64,000 bases of DNA from Salinisphaera sp040361255 (lineage in GTDB: Bacteria; Pseudomonadota; Gammaproteobacteria; Nevskiales; Salinisphaeraceae), in NCBI RefSeq assembly GCF_040361255.1, contig NZ_APNG01000017.1, forward strand, positions 30,401 through 94,400. The letters are read 5' to 3'. The notes under the pieces were generated by a model. It had not been told where the DNA came from, did no database searches, and saw nothing but the letters and a program-made list of their open reading frames with translations. The first letter of the stretch is position 1, and each line of letters opens with the position of its first letter. The position numbers were made by a program, and so were the translations under genes. Below, in pieces: positions 8,405 through 17,476 of this stretch.

Positions 8405-9251
8405 TTAGCGATTCGCGACCTGGCCCGGCGAGACGCCGTAAAACGCTTTGAAAGCGCGCGTCAGATGCGCTTGGTCGTGGTATCCCAGCAGGAACGCCAC
8501 GTCAGCGATCGCACGCACCGCGCAGTTCCTACAGCGCGGCTTCGATGCGGCGCTGGTGCCAATAACGTAATGGCGAAACGCCGACATGAGTGCGAAACAC
8601 GTCGAGAAAACAATGCGGGTGCAAGGATACGCGTTGGGCGAGCGTTGCCAATGTCACCTCGGCGTCGTGTGTATCGAGTTGCGCGTGACGCAGGTGATCG
8701 ATGCGCTCGTCGAAAAAGCGGCATGTGGCCCGGACTGCGCGCATCTCGCGGCCACGTGAATGCGCGCGTTCGCGCCCAAAGCGCGACATCACGCCATGCA
8801 ACGTATCGGTGAGCGCTTCATCGAAGGCCAGGGCGTGATCACCGTCCGAACGATTCAGAATGTGCGTCAGCAGGCGCAGACGCGACAACAACCAGCCGTC
8901 CGGGTCTGTCGGGATATCGTCGGTAAAGCCGCGCCGTCCGTGATGATCCAGCAACCGCGTCAAAGCCGCTTCGTCGATATAGAGCATTTTGTAGCTCACG
9001 CCGGCTTCGAGGGCGAAGCCGTTATGGCTTTCTTCCGGAATCAAAAGCGATAGGGTGCCGCTCGGGAACAGTTGGCGTGCCCCGCGCGCCCTATAGCCAC
9101 CCACACCGGCCTCGATCGCGCCTATAGCGAACCCGGCATGGCTATGGCGTGCGAAGGGCGCGCCGCGAAACGAGATGTCGAGTAGCGACACGCCGGCATG
9201 TCGCGTGGGTGCGTAGAGGGCGTTGTGAAAAATTCTTGGTTCGGGATTCAC
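8405..9251 (-). pseudogene. AraC-family regulator, frameshifted in the C-terminal HTH
   Basis: Reading from ATG 9251, the first 240 residues form an AraC-type regulator. They comprise a cupin-like sensor (FARHSHAGFAIGAIEAG near residue 32) and the first helix-turn-helix (TLATLAQRVSLHPHCFLDVF, GVSPLRYWHQRRIEAA). The frame then stops with TAG at 8529-8531. The missing second helix-turn-helix continues in another frame to 8405 (AIADVAFLLGYHDQAHLTRAF, YGVSPGQ). A two-base deletion or one-base insertion near 8530-8540 explains this. It may be a real pseudogene or a sequencing error. The truncated protein would lack half the DNA-binding domain. The neighbouring LysE exporter is its likely target. 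Confidence 0.8.
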
Positions 9252-9490
9252 GGAATATAGCTTGTTGTTCCAGTCATCGCACGGTCGTATTTGCCAGCAT
9301 CAGTACCTGCGCTCGGTCGAGTACGATGGCGCGAATAATGTTTGCGTTGGGTCAAGCGGTAGCCGGGATTCTCGTTACACCCGAACGTAGTGCGAGGCTG
9401 GACCCTGCGCCGGGTGCGTGACACGGGATATAAAAGTCGCGCACATTCGCCATGCCAATCGACGAGACGAAGTTATTGTGGCGGCTAGAG
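9252..9490. other. Intergenic region, nothing recognised
   Basis: About 240 bases between the start of the AraC-type gene and the toxin-antitoxin operator. I see no convincing ORF, RNA gene or repeat. It should hold the AraC gene promoter. Confidence 0.5.
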
Positions 9491-9511
9491 TGGCATTATA
9501 GTATTACTCCA
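9491..9511 (+). promoter_or_regulatory. Candidate toxin-antitoxin operator overlapping the -10 element
   Basis: An imperfect 21-base palindrome, TGGnnTnATA-G-TATnAnnCCA, covers a possible -10 (TATAGT) and ends on the A of the antitoxin ATG. Antitoxins of the Phd/YefM family bind palindromes at this location to repress their own operon. Pattern only. Confidence 0.4.
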
Positions 9512-9768
9512 TGCGCACCGAACTTGTGACGACTTTGAAGCGAAAAGCGACCGAACTGCTCGGCGAACTGGCGCGTGATCGGGAACCCATCTTGATCACA
9601 CAGCATGGTCTGCCTTCGGCGTATCTCGTGGATGTCGAGAGCTATGAGGAACTCAGATCACGCATGGCACTTCTCGAAGGTATTGCGCGAGGGGAGCGTG
9701 CGGTTGAACAGGGCCGAGTGCTCTCCAAGGTGCAGGCCGAAGCACGAATGCAGCGATGGCTGAAATAG
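9511..9768 (+). CDS. Phd/YefM-family antitoxin
   Basis: An 85-residue antitoxin. The N-terminal half (TTLKRKATELLGELARDREPILITQHGLPSAYLV) is a Phd/YefM DNA-binding fold with the typical PILITQHGxPxAYLV strand. The C-terminal part is the charged toxin-binding tail. It overlaps the toxin gene by 13 bases, giving coupled synthesis. No strong ribosome-binding site precedes ATG 9511, which sits at the operator edge, so the mRNA leader must be very short. Confidence 0.88.
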   Translation: MRTELVTTLKRKATELLGELARDREPILITQHGLPSAYLVDVESYEELRSRMALLEGIARGERAVEQGRVLSKVQAEARMQRWLK

Positions 9769-10058
9769 TCTGGACCGAGCCTGCCCTATCCGACCTAGAT
9801 ACCATTGCCGACTATATCGCTCTCGATAACCCGAATGCCGCGCGGCGGTTGGTGAAGCGGGTTTTCGATCACATCGAGCAACTTGAGCAGCATCCGGAAA
9901 GCGGTTCCCAGCCCCAGGAACTTGAGGGTTGGCGCTACCGGCATATAGTCGAACCGCCTTGTCGTATCATCTATCGCTACGAGGGGGATCAGGTCTTCAT
10001 ACTCCATGTCATGCGTAGCGAGCAGCGCCTTCGCCTAAGCAAGTTACGCCGAGGTTGA
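9756..10058 (+). CDS. RelE/ParE-family toxin
   Basis: A 100-residue toxin of the RelE/ParE superfamily. It starts IVWTEPALSDLDTIADYIA, has the helical pair with NPNAARRLVKRV, and ends with the strands GWRYRHIV, CRIIYRYEGDQVFILHVMRSEQ. RelE members cleave mRNA on the ribosome while ParE members poison gyrase. The ARRLVKRVF helix and HVMRSEQ ending look ParE-like, but I cannot decide. It is co-translated with the preceding antitoxin. Confidence 0.87.
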   Translation: MAEIVWTEPALSDLDTIADYIALDNPNAARRLVKRVFDHIEQLEQHPESGSQPQELEGWRYRHIVEPPCRIIYRYEGDQVFILHVMRSEQRLRLSKLRRG

Positions 10059-10164
10059 ATACCGAGAAGTTGAGATGCTTCGGTACGCCAAGCCGCGCCC
10101 ACACACCAGCCGACGAACAGGGCCAAAATCGCGTCCGCGCATCGCTGGGTATAAAAGCTATAAG

Positions 10165-10830
10165 CTAAAACGACTCTCGGCCGCGCAGCTCGCTGAACGG
10201 CGTCATGACGCGATTTTGAAACGCCGGCCGCTGGCACAGGTTTGCGTACCACTCGGCGGCGCGGGCGGGCAGTGCGGTATCGAGGCCCATTTCCTGGTAA
10301 CGGTACAAAGTGGTGCCAGCGGGGATATCGGCCAGTGAGAAACGATCGCAGGCGAGATAACGCCGCTGTTCGAGCTCGGCGTCGATAAGACGGTAGTGGC
10401 GTTCGCAAGCACGGCGTGCCCTCTGGATTTCTTCGGTATCGCGTTTGTGTTCGGGCATGCGATAAAAGCGCCAGAACAGACGCATGAAATCCGGTTGCAG
10501 CGTGGTCTGTGACCAATCCATCCAGCGGCCGTGAACCGACCTCTCGGCGGGGCTTAATGGCCAGAAACGGCTGTCGCCATACTGCGCCGCGAGATATCTG
10601 AGAATCGCGTGCGACTCCCAAATCGAGATGTCACCGTCTTTCAGAACCGGGACTTTGCCATGCGGGTTGAGGGCGATGAACGCCGGGTCATCAAGGCCGC
10701 CATGACGTCCGCCTACAAGATGGTGTTCGAAGCCAAGTTCGAGCTCATCCAGTAGCCACAGTACCTTTTGTACGTTGAAAGCGGTGGATCGACCGTAAAG
10801 CTGTAACACAGTGTCCGTTTCGGCGTTCAT
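10165..10830 (-). CDS. Glutathione S-transferase family protein
   Basis: A 221-residue cytosolic GST-like protein. The thioredoxin-fold N-terminal domain is VLQLYGRSTAFNVQKVLWLLDEL, with the Ser/Thr region of bacterial GSTs. NPHGKVPVLKDGDISIWESHAIL carries the cis-Pro and the glutathione-binding ES pair. The all-helical C-terminal domain contains the N-capping motif SLADIPAG. The substrate is unknown. ATG 10830 is preceded by GGGG at a suitable distance; an upstream start would add 12 residues. It is convergent with the toxin gene. Confidence 0.88.
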   Translation of the reverse strand: MNAETDTVLQLYGRSTAFNVQKVLWLLDELELGFEHHLVGGRHGGLDDPAFIALNPHGKVPVLKDGDISIWESHAILRYLAAQYGDSRFWPLSPAERSVHGRWMDWSQTTLQPDFMRLFWRFYRMPEHKRDTEEIQRARRACERHYRLIDAELEQRRYLACDRFSLADIPAGTTLYRYQEMGLDTALPARAAEWYANLCQRPAFQNRVMTPFSELRGRESF

Positions 10831-10933
10831 TCTCGGCACCCCAAGGCCGCGATGCTCGCAGCCCACACTAAGCGTTTACTAAAAGTCGCACATCGCATCG
10901 TGCGCCAGCCAGCACAGACCTGCGTCGTGTTCG

Positions 10934-11449
10934 TTAAGAGGCGCTGTTGTTACCGAGAAACTTGACCATCAACAACTCATCGTAGAAGCGGTTTGCCACC
11001 TGCAGTGCCGCAGGTTCCGTACCGTACGTCACGAAGCCGGCACGGGCGTAAAGCGCGCATGCGGCGTGGTTTTCGCGAACTACGCACAGCGTTATCTGGC
11101 TTACACCGTTCAAGCGGCCGGCAAACTGCAGCGCTTGGTCGAGCAGGTTGCGCCCCACGTGGGCACGGCGCTGTCCCGGCGCTACGTACATGCCCCAGAT
11201 GAAGGCCTTGTGGCGCATTTTCTCGAAACGGTTCTGTTGTATACCGACGACACCGACAAGTTGGTCGTCGTCGAAAGCACCCTTAACACAACCGTCTTCG
11301 CCGGGCACTAGCTGTTGTACGAAATCTTGGTCAGACAGGGCCGATTCTTCGGCGAAACTGGACCCAAAGGCGGTCGGACATTCCTGCAAGCCGGCGAGTC
11401 TGAGCGCGCGATATGCAGTCGTGTCGTCGGTGGTGAGTCGTCTATACAT
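10934..11449 (-). CDS. GNAT-family N-acetyltransferase
   Basis: A 171-residue GNAT acetyltransferase. The fold starts YRRLTTDDTTAYRALRLAGL; the acetyl-CoA site is MYVAPGQRRAHVGRNLLDQAL (with R-R-x-x-V-G-R), and the final ALYARAGFVTYGTEP is the motif B strand-helix. The substrate is unknown. It lies 49 bases downstream of mfd on the same strand and could be read from the same transcript. Confidence 0.87.
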   Translation of the reverse strand: MYRRLTTDDTTAYRALRLAGLQECPTAFGSSFAEESALSDQDFVQQLVPGEDGCVKGAFDDDQLVGVVGIQQNRFEKMRHKAFIWGMYVAPGQRRAHVGRNLLDQALQFAGRLNGVSQITLCVVRENHAACALYARAGFVTYGTEPAALQVANRFYDELLMVKFLGNNSAS

Positions 11450-11498
11450 CGGCCGTTGCCACCGGTTGCGCGCTGGTAGTACTTAGCCCCTTCGGGCG

Positions 11499-14400
11499 CT
11501 AGTGCTTGTCGACTGCCGCTTCTGCCTCATTCGAGGTGGGCGCACCCAGCTTTTCCAGCAGGGTTTGGATATGCTCGACCCGGGTTTCGACATCGGGCAT
11601 GTCGCGGAAGAACACCAGGCGTGCGTCGCCTTCGAGGCGGTAGCGCTTGGCGTCGGATTGTACGAGTGCGATCAGGCGGGCCGGGTCGATACGGCTGTTG
11701 CGGGCGAAGTTGAGGCGGCCGACGTCGGGGCCGGCTTCGATCTTGGCGATGGCCAGCGGGCTGGCCATGAGCTTGAGCGCCGTGGCGGCGAACAGGGTTT
11801 CGGTCGCTTCGGGCAGCAGGCCGAAGCGGTCGATGAGCTCGACCTTGAGTGCGCGCAGGGCGGCATCGTCCTTGGCCGAGCTGATGCGTTTGTAGAGCAC
11901 CAGCCGGATATGCACGTCCGGAATATATTCCTCCGGCAGCAGGGCGGTCGCGCCCAGCTCCACTTCGGTGGCCGACATCAGTTCGTCGGCATCCGCTTCG
12001 GGCACTTCGCCGCGCTTGAAGGCACCCACGGCCCGATCGAGCATCTGCCGATAGAGATCGAAGCCGATCTCCTGAATCTGGCCGGACTGGCCTTCGCCGA
12101 GCAGCTCGCCGGCGCCGCGGATTTCCAGATCGTGTGTAGCCAGGGCAAAGCCGGCGCCCAGATCGCCCAGCGAGGCGAGCGCGTCGAGGCGTTTTTCGGC
12201 GTCCGGCGTCATCGACTCGCGCGGCGGCGTGAGCAGATAGGCATAGGCGCGATGGTGCGAACGTCCGACACGGCCGCGCAGCTGATGCAGCTGGGCGAGG
12301 CCGAACGTATCGGCGCGGTCGATGATGATGGTGTTCGCACTCGGTACGTCGATGCCGGATTCCACGATCGTGGTACAGAGCAGGATATCGAAGCGCCGGT
12401 GATAGAAATCGAGCATGGCGGCTTCGAGCTCACGCTCGTGCATCTGCCCGTGGGCGACGCGAATACGCGCCTCCGGCAGGATGGCGCCCAGGTCGCGGGC
12501 GACGCGCTCGATATCCTTGACCTTGTTATGCAGGTAATAGACTTGGCCACCGCGGCGCATTTCGCGGCGTACGGCTTCCTGAATGAGTGCTGTGTCTTGG
12601 CGCGATACAAAGGTCTGAATGGCCAGGCGCGACTCGGGCGGCGTGGCAATAATCGACAGATCGCGCAGGCCGGACAGGCTCATGTTGAGCGTGCGGGGAA
12701 TCGGCGTGGCGGTAAGCGTGAGCAGATCGACCTGGGCACGCAGGCTCTTGATGCGTTCCTTGTGGCGCACGCCGAAGCGGTGTTCTTCGTCGACGATGAG
12801 TACGCCGAGCTTCTTGAAGCGGATATCCTTTTGCAACAGCCGGTGCGTACCGATAACGATATCCAGCTTACCGGCCGCCATTTCCTCGAGCAGTTCGTCG
12901 CGCTGCTTGCCGGTACGCAGCCGCGACAGAGCGGCGACCTTGACCGGCCAGTCGGCAAAGCGATCGGCAAAGTTCTGGTAATGCTGCTGGGCCAGCAGGG
13001 TGGTCGGCACCAGCACACAGACCTGATAGCCGGCCGATATCGCGGCAAAGGCCGCGCGCAGGGCCACTTCGGTCTTGCCGAAACCCACATCGCCGCAGAC
13101 CACGCGGTCCATCGGCGTGCTCTTGGCCAGATCGGCCAGCACTTCGTCGATGGCGCGCTGCTGGTCCGGTGTTTCCTCGAAGGCGAAGCCGGCGGCGAAA
13201 CGGGCATAATCGTCGGCGTCGGGCACCATCGCCACGCCTTCGCGGGCGGCGCGTCGAGCCTGGATCTCGAGCAGCTCGGCGGCGACGTCGCGGGCGCGTT
13301 TGGCTGCCTTCTTGCGGGCCTTGGCCCAGCGGTCGTTGCCCAGCCGGTGCAAGGGCGCGGTTTCGGCGTCCGCGCCGGTGAAGCGATGCACCAGATGTAG
13401 CGAGGCGACCGGCACATAGAGCAGATCGCCGCCGGCGTATTCGATGGTGACGAACTCGTTTTCCACCCCGCCGGCCGAGAGCTTTTGCAGGCCCTTGTAG
13501 CGGCCCACGCCGTTATCCTGATGCACGACCGGCGCGCCGGGGGCCAGGTCGGTGAGCTCGCGAATCGCCGTTTCCGGGTCGCGGGTGACACGGCGGCGCT
13601 TCTTGGCCGGCGGGCGACTGCCGGTGAGCTGGCTTTCGGCAATGATGGCGATGCCATCGCCGGCCAGGACAGCGCCGGCTTCCAGCGGCGCGCTGGTGAC
13701 CGCAATGTGCTTGTTGTGGTCGATGAAATCGAACCAGCCCTCAGCACGGGCCGGGGCCAGGCCCAGCGAGGTGAGCCAGTCGCGCATCGCCTCGCGGCGG
13801 CCGGCAGAATCGCCGGTAATGAGAATACGGCCGTCAAAGTCGTCGAAGAAGGCACGCAGCGCGCGCCCGGTGGCGGCGATATCGGCGCCGGACAGCGGCG
13901 GCACCGGCGCGACGTCGAATACCGCGTCGGCCGAGACAGCCTCGTCGACGATACGGGCGGCGGTGAGCCCATCCAGGCCGCTGCGCAGACGTTCGGGCGT
14001 AATAAAGGCTTCGTCCGGCGCCAGCAGCGGGCGTTCCGGGTCTACGCTGCGCTGTTCGTGACGGGATTCGATCGAGCGCCAGGCCGTGGCCAGGGCTTCA
14101 TCCACGTCGCCCAGTTCCACGATCGCGGTGTCGTTGGGCAGGTAGTCGAACAGCGCGGCCGTTTCGTCGAAAAACAGGCTCAGATACGACTCGATACCGC
14201 CCGGCGGAATACCGCGCGAGACATCGCGATAGATCACGCTCGCGCCCGGGTCGCCCTCGAAGCGCTGGCGATAACGCGAGCGAAATGCCTTGATGGCGTC
14301 GTCGTCGAGCGGGAATTCGCGGGCCGGCAGCAGCCGGATCGAATCCAGCTTGTCGGTTGAGCGCTGCGAGTCCGGGTCAAACGCGCGAATGCTGTCGATT

Positions 14401-14993
14401 TCGTCGTCGAACAGGTCCAACCGATAGGGCGTGTTCGAGCCCATCGGGTAGAGATCCATCACCGCACCGCGAATTGCATATTCGCCGTGGGTGCGCACCT
14501 CGGAAACGGCTGCATAGCCGGCGGCTTCCAGGCGTTCGCGCAGGGCATGAAAATCGAGCGTATCGCCGACTTCGAAAACCATCGCACGCGCATCCACGAA
14601 GGTGGTGGGCGGCAACGGCTGCACCAGCGTATCCGCGGCGATAATGAGAATGCCGCGCCCCATGCCCGGCAGGCTGTGCAGCAATGCAAGCCGCTCGGAA
14701 ATGATATCCGCATGCGGCGAGAAGACGTCGTAGGGCAGGGTTTCCCAGTCCGGGAAATGGCGCACTGCGAGGTTTTCGTCGGAAAAGAAGCGCAGCTCCT
14801 CTTCCAGACGGTAGGCACGGTGCTCGTCGGCCACCACGGCCACGGTCAGCCCATCGCGGGCCTGGGCGGCACGCGCCAGCGCGATCGACGTGGCACAGCC
14901 GTGCAGGCCCTGCCAGGCATCGTGCGCACCCGCGCGCAACGCCGGCGGGGCCAGGGCACGGGTGTTTGCGTTGTTTTCGGTTACGACAGCCAT
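11499..14993 (-). CDS. mfd: Transcription-repair coupling factor Mfd
   Basis: A 1164-residue DNA translocase that removes RNA polymerase stalled at lesions and recruits UvrA. Recognisable in order are the UvrB-like N-terminal module (DGLTVAVVADEHRAYRLEEE; FPDWETLPYDVFSPH), the RNA polymerase-interacting domain (DNGVGRYKGLQKL), and Walker A (CGDVGFGKTEVALRAAF, about residue 634). These are followed by the DEEH box (LIVDEEHRFGVRHKERIK, about 733), the RecG-like translocation region (QLHQLRGRVGRS) and the C-terminal UvrA-binding-inhibitory domain. I took ATG 14993 (MAVVTENNANTR), which gives normal family length; the frame stays open far upstream only because it shadows the amidase gene. It ends 49 bases before the acetyltransferase. 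Confidence 0.96.
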   Translation of the reverse strand: MAVVTENNANTRALAPPALRAGAHDAWQGLHGCATSIALARAAQARDGLTVAVVADEHRAYRLEEELRFFSDENLAVRHFPDWETLPYDVFSPHADIISERLALLHSLPGMGRGILIIAADTLVQPLPPTTFVDARAMVFEVGDTLDFHALRERLEAAGYAAVSEVRTHGEYAIRGAVMDLYPMGSNTPYRLDLFDDEIDSIRAFDPDSQRSTDKLDSIRLLPAREFPLDDDAIKAFRSRYRQRFEGDPGASVIYRDVSRGIPPGGIESYLSLFFDETAALFDYLPNDTAIVELGDVDEALATAWRSIESRHEQRSVDPERPLLAPDEAFITPERLRSGLDGLTAARIVDEAVSADAVFDVAPVPPLSGADIAATGRALRAFFDDFDGRILITGDSAGRREAMRDWLTSLGLAPARAEGWFDFIDHNKHIAVTSAPLEAGAVLAGDGIAIIAESQLTGSRPPAKKRRRVTRDPETAIRELTDLAPGAPVVHQDNGVGRYKGLQKLSAGGVENEFVTIEYAGGDLLYVPVASLHLVHRFTGADAETAPLHRLGNDRWAKARKKAAKRARDVAAELLEIQARRAAREGVAMVPDADDYARFAAGFAFEETPDQQRAIDEVLADLAKSTPMDRVVCGDVGFGKTEVALRAAFAAISAGYQVCVLVPTTLLAQQHYQNFADRFADWPVKVAALSRLRTGKQRDELLEEMAAGKLDIVIGTHRLLQKDIRFKKLGVLIVDEEHRFGVRHKERIKSLRAQVDLLTLTATPIPRTLNMSLSGLRDLSIIATPPESRLAIQTFVSRQDTALIQEAVRREMRRGGQVYYLHNKVKDIERVARDLGAILPEARIRVAHGQMHERELEAAMLDFYHRRFDILLCTTIVESGIDVPSANTIIIDRADTFGLAQLHQLRGRVGRSHHRAYAYLLTPPRESMTPDAEKRLDALASLGDLGAGFALATHDLEIRGAGELLGEGQSGQIQEIGFDLYRQMLDRAVGAFKRGEVPEADADELMSATEVELGATALLPEEYIPDVHIRLVLYKRISSAKDDAALRALKVELIDRFGLLPEATETLFAATALKLMASPLAIAKIEAGPDVGRLNFARNSRIDPARLIALVQSDAKRYRLEGDARLVFFRDMPDVETRVEHIQTLLEKLGAPTSNEAEAAVDKH

Positions 14994-15067
14994 GAGAAGC
15001 GGCGGATTATTGCATAGTCGAGGCGGGCCGCGGTCATGGCACGGCAAATGTCGAGACGGGCCGGATA

Positions 15068-15952
15068 TCAGTCGCGAAAACGCCGGGTAATGTCTTCGAA
15101 GGCATCGATACGCCGGTCGCGCAGGAAGGGCCAGGTACGCCGTACCGACTCGGTGCGATGCAGATCCACGTCGGCAACCAGCAGTTCGCCGTCTTCGCCG
15201 GCTTCGGCGAGGGTTTCGCCCTGCGGGCCGAATACGAAGCTGTGTCCCCAGAAACGGATCTCGGTGTTTTTGTCGCCTTCGATGCCCACACGGTTGGATG
15301 TCACCACCGCGAGGCCGTTGGCGATGGCATGGCCGCGCTGCACGCCTTGCCAGGCGTCGAGCTGGCGCTGCTGTTCGGCCGCGTCGTCGGTGGCATCGTC
15401 CCAGCCGATCGCCGAGGGATAGACCAGCAGTTCCGCGCCGGCCAGGGCCATGAGACGGGCGGCTTCCGGATACCACTGGTCCCAGCACACGAGCACGCCG
15501 AGCCGGCCGATGGAGGTATCGATCGGCGTGAAGCCGAGATCGCCGGGGGTGAAATAATATTTTTCGTAGTATTCCGGGTCGTCCGGGATATGCATCTTGC
15601 GATAGCGCCCGGCGAGCGTTCCGTCGGCGTCCAGGACCACCGCGGTATTGTGATACAGCCCCGCCGCACGCCGTTCGAACAGCGATGCCACCACCACCAC
15701 GCCCGCATCGCGCGCGGCCGCCGCCAAGCGTTCGGTCGACGGGCCGGGGATGGGCTCGGCCAAGTCGAACAGGGCCGGGTCCTCGCGCTGGCAGAAGTAG
15801 GGCGTGTTGTGCAGTTCGGGCAGCAGGACGAGTTTCGCGCCGGCCGCGCCGGCCTGTCCGATATGCGCGACCGCGGTATCCAGGTTGGTGGCCGGGTCGG
15901 GGGTGCAGGCGTATTGCGCCACGGCAACGCGCAGCGGGGCGGAATCGTTCAT
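15068..15952 (-). CDS. aguB: N-carbamoylputrescine amidase
   Basis: A 294-residue nitrilase-superfamily enzyme with the Glu-Lys-Cys triad: E in LLPELHNTPYFCQ (about residue 46), K in GRYRKMHIPDDP, and C in VLVCWDQWYPEAAR (about 155). The segment PEYYEKYYFTPGDLGF is characteristic of the AguB subfamily. It hydrolyses N-carbamoylputrescine to putrescine, CO2 and ammonia. The start ATG 15952 overlaps the stop of aguA by three bases, so the pathway pair is translationally coupled. Confidence 0.94.
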   Translation of the reverse strand: MNDSAPLRVAVAQYACTPDPATNLDTAVAHIGQAGAAGAKLVLLPELHNTPYFCQREDPALFDLAEPIPGPSTERLAAAARDAGVVVVASLFERRAAGLYHNTAVVLDADGTLAGRYRKMHIPDDPEYYEKYYFTPGDLGFTPIDTSIGRLGVLVCWDQWYPEAARLMALAGAELLVYPSAIGWDDATDDAAEQQRQLDAWQGVQRGHAIANGLAVVTSNRVGIEGDKNTEIRFWGHSFVFGPQGETLAEAGEDGELLVADVDLHRTESVRRTWPFLRDRRIDAFEDITRRFRD

Positions 15953-16983
15953 CGAGACAACTCGGCAGGAATTTGCATGGCCGCACAATGGAGGCCGCCG
16001 TGCTGGCGAATCAAGGCCCGGCTGTCGACGCGGCGAATATCGCGATCCGGGAACAGCCCGGCGATGATGGCGTGGGCGTCGTCGTCGGCGGGGTCGTCGA
16101 AGGCCGGGATGACCACACAGCCGTTGGCGATGAGAAAGTTGGCATAGCCGGCCGGCAGGCGATGGCCGTCGTCCGGGTCGTAAACCGGCGCAGGCAAGGG
16201 CAGTTCGACCAGGCGATAGGGCTGGCCCTGGGCATCGCGCAGTCCGGTCAGCTCTTCGGCCATGGCGGCAAGCGCGTCGTGATGCGCGTCCTTTGGGTCG
16301 CGACAGCCCTGGTAGGCGATGGTATCGGCGGCGACGAAACGGGCCAGGGTGTCGATATGGCCGTCGGTATCGTCGCCGATGAGATCACCCTGGGTGAGCC
16401 AGTGCACGGTTTCTACGCCCAGTGCATGCGCCAGCGCCGTAGCCGCGCGTTCACGGTCGAAATCCGCATTGCGCCGGCCCTGCAGCAGGCAGCGCTCGGT
16501 GGTCAGCAGCGTGCCGACGCCGTTGGACTCGATACTCCCGCCTTCGAGCGTAATCTCGGAGCGCTCGATCGGGCTGTCGCCCAGTACACCGCTGGCATGC
16601 AGCGCGGCGGTAAAGGCATCGTCGCGGCTGGCTTCGAACTGGCCGCCCCAGCCGTCGAAACGAAAATCCAGAAAACGCCGTTCGCTGTCGTCGAATACCG
16701 TGATCGGGCCGGTATCCCGGGCCCAGATATCATCGTTGGCCACGTCCACCACGGTCAGCCGCGCGTGATCGGCGACCCGTGGGTGCGCTGCGATGCTCGC
16801 ACCGCATTCGGCGTCGGCGGCGGCCAGGATTACGTTCTGATAATCGCAGAGTACGGCCGCGAGTTCGGCAATGGCATCGCGCGCGGCGTCGAGGCCATCG
16901 CCCCAATCGCCGCCGCTACGCGGCCAGACGAGCACGGTCGCTTGCTGGGCCGCCCATTCCGGCGGCAGTACACGTTCGCTCAT
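15949..16983 (-). CDS. aguA: Agmatine deiminase
   Basis: A 344-residue enzyme of the peptidylarginine-deiminase superfamily, converting agmatine to N-carbamoylputrescine. Visible motifs are VLVWPRSGGDWGD, NDDIWARDTGPI (substrate Asp and Arg), the GGSIESNGVGTLL strand, DGHIDTLARFV with its catalytic His, and the nucleophile Cys in GGLHCAAMQIP ten residues from the end. ATG 16983 overlaps the stop of the preceding small exported protein by one base (TGATG). With aguB it gives a two-step agmatine-to-putrescine route. No arginine decarboxylase is in the window. Confidence 0.93.
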   Translation of the reverse strand: MSERVLPPEWAAQQATVLVWPRSGGDWGDGLDAARDAIAELAAVLCDYQNVILAAADAECGASIAAHPRVADHARLTVVDVANDDIWARDTGPITVFDDSERRFLDFRFDGWGGQFEASRDDAFTAALHASGVLGDSPIERSEITLEGGSIESNGVGTLLTTERCLLQGRRNADFDRERAATALAHALGVETVHWLTQGDLIGDDTDGHIDTLARFVAADTIAYQGCRDPKDAHHDALAAMAEELTGLRDAQGQPYRLVELPLPAPVYDPDDGHRLPAGYANFLIANGCVVIPAFDDPADDDAHAIIAGLFPDRDIRRVDSRALIRQHGGLHCAAMQIPAELSR

Positions 16984-17399
16984 CAATTGGCAGGCTGAAG
17001 TTCGTCGCTATGGGTGACGGGTTCGAAATGGTCGGGCACGACCGCGTGCAGCACATGGTCATACTCGAAATACAGCCGATAGTCGGGATAGTCCCAACGG
17101 GTGATCGGCGGCTGACCGACCGGCTGGCTCTTGCTCAGCGGCGCGCCGTAGCGCGCTTCGACGCGCGCCTTGGTCATGCCCCGCGGCGGGGTGTCCGGTC
17201 GCGGCGTGGCCGCACCCTGGACCGTGTTTTCGTCGGCGGGCATATCGAGTACCGTGCCGCGCGTTTGTGTCTGACTCGTGCCGGCATCGGGAATGCGGTC
17301 GTCAGCGTAACCGCTGTTCGACTGCGCGCAGGCCGCGCCGCTGATCAAAATCAGTCCTGAAATCTGAACTAAAACAAGCAGAGACGTTCTCATGCGCAT
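16983..17399 (-). CDS. Exported protein of unknown function, RWDYPDYRLYFE type
   Basis: A 138-residue protein with a Sec signal peptide (hydrophobic LLVLVQISGLILISGAACA) probably cleaved after ACA by signal peptidase I; the cysteine context is a poor lipobox. The low-complexity middle (SQTQTRGTVLDMPADENT) leads to a conserved-looking C-terminus: GMTKARVEARYGAPL, then PVGQPPITRWDYPDYR and LYFEYDHVLHAVVP. This pattern recurs in small uncharacterised proteobacterial periplasmic proteins and resembles BamE/OmlA-like domains. It is coupled to aguA and divergent from lolC. The function is unknown. Confidence 0.75.
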   Translation of the reverse strand: MRMRTSLLVLVQISGLILISGAACAQSNSGYADDRIPDAGTSQTQTRGTVLDMPADENTVQGAATPRPDTPPRGMTKARVEARYGAPLSKSQPVGQPPITRWDYPDYRLYFEYDHVLHAVVPDHFEPVTHSDELQPAN

Positions 17400-17476
17400 G
17401 ACTAAAATCCCCGACGATGGTTTTCGGCGTCAGACCCCCTGCGCCGATTGCGACCATTATGCTTTAATGCGCGCCA

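Noticed and set aside
8529..8545. Programmed frameshift in the AraC-type gene
   Set aside because: I see no slippery heptamer or downstream structure at the break; a simple indel or read error is more likely.
11502..13400. A 632-codon open frame on the plus strand opposite mfd
   Set aside because: It is antisense to well-conserved mfd motifs; long antisense frames are expected in GC-rich genes. No domain is recognisable.
14994..15986. Extension of the mfd frame upstream of 14993
   Set aside because: The frame is open only because it overlaps aguB; the extra residues are Arg/Pro-rich and unlike Mfd.
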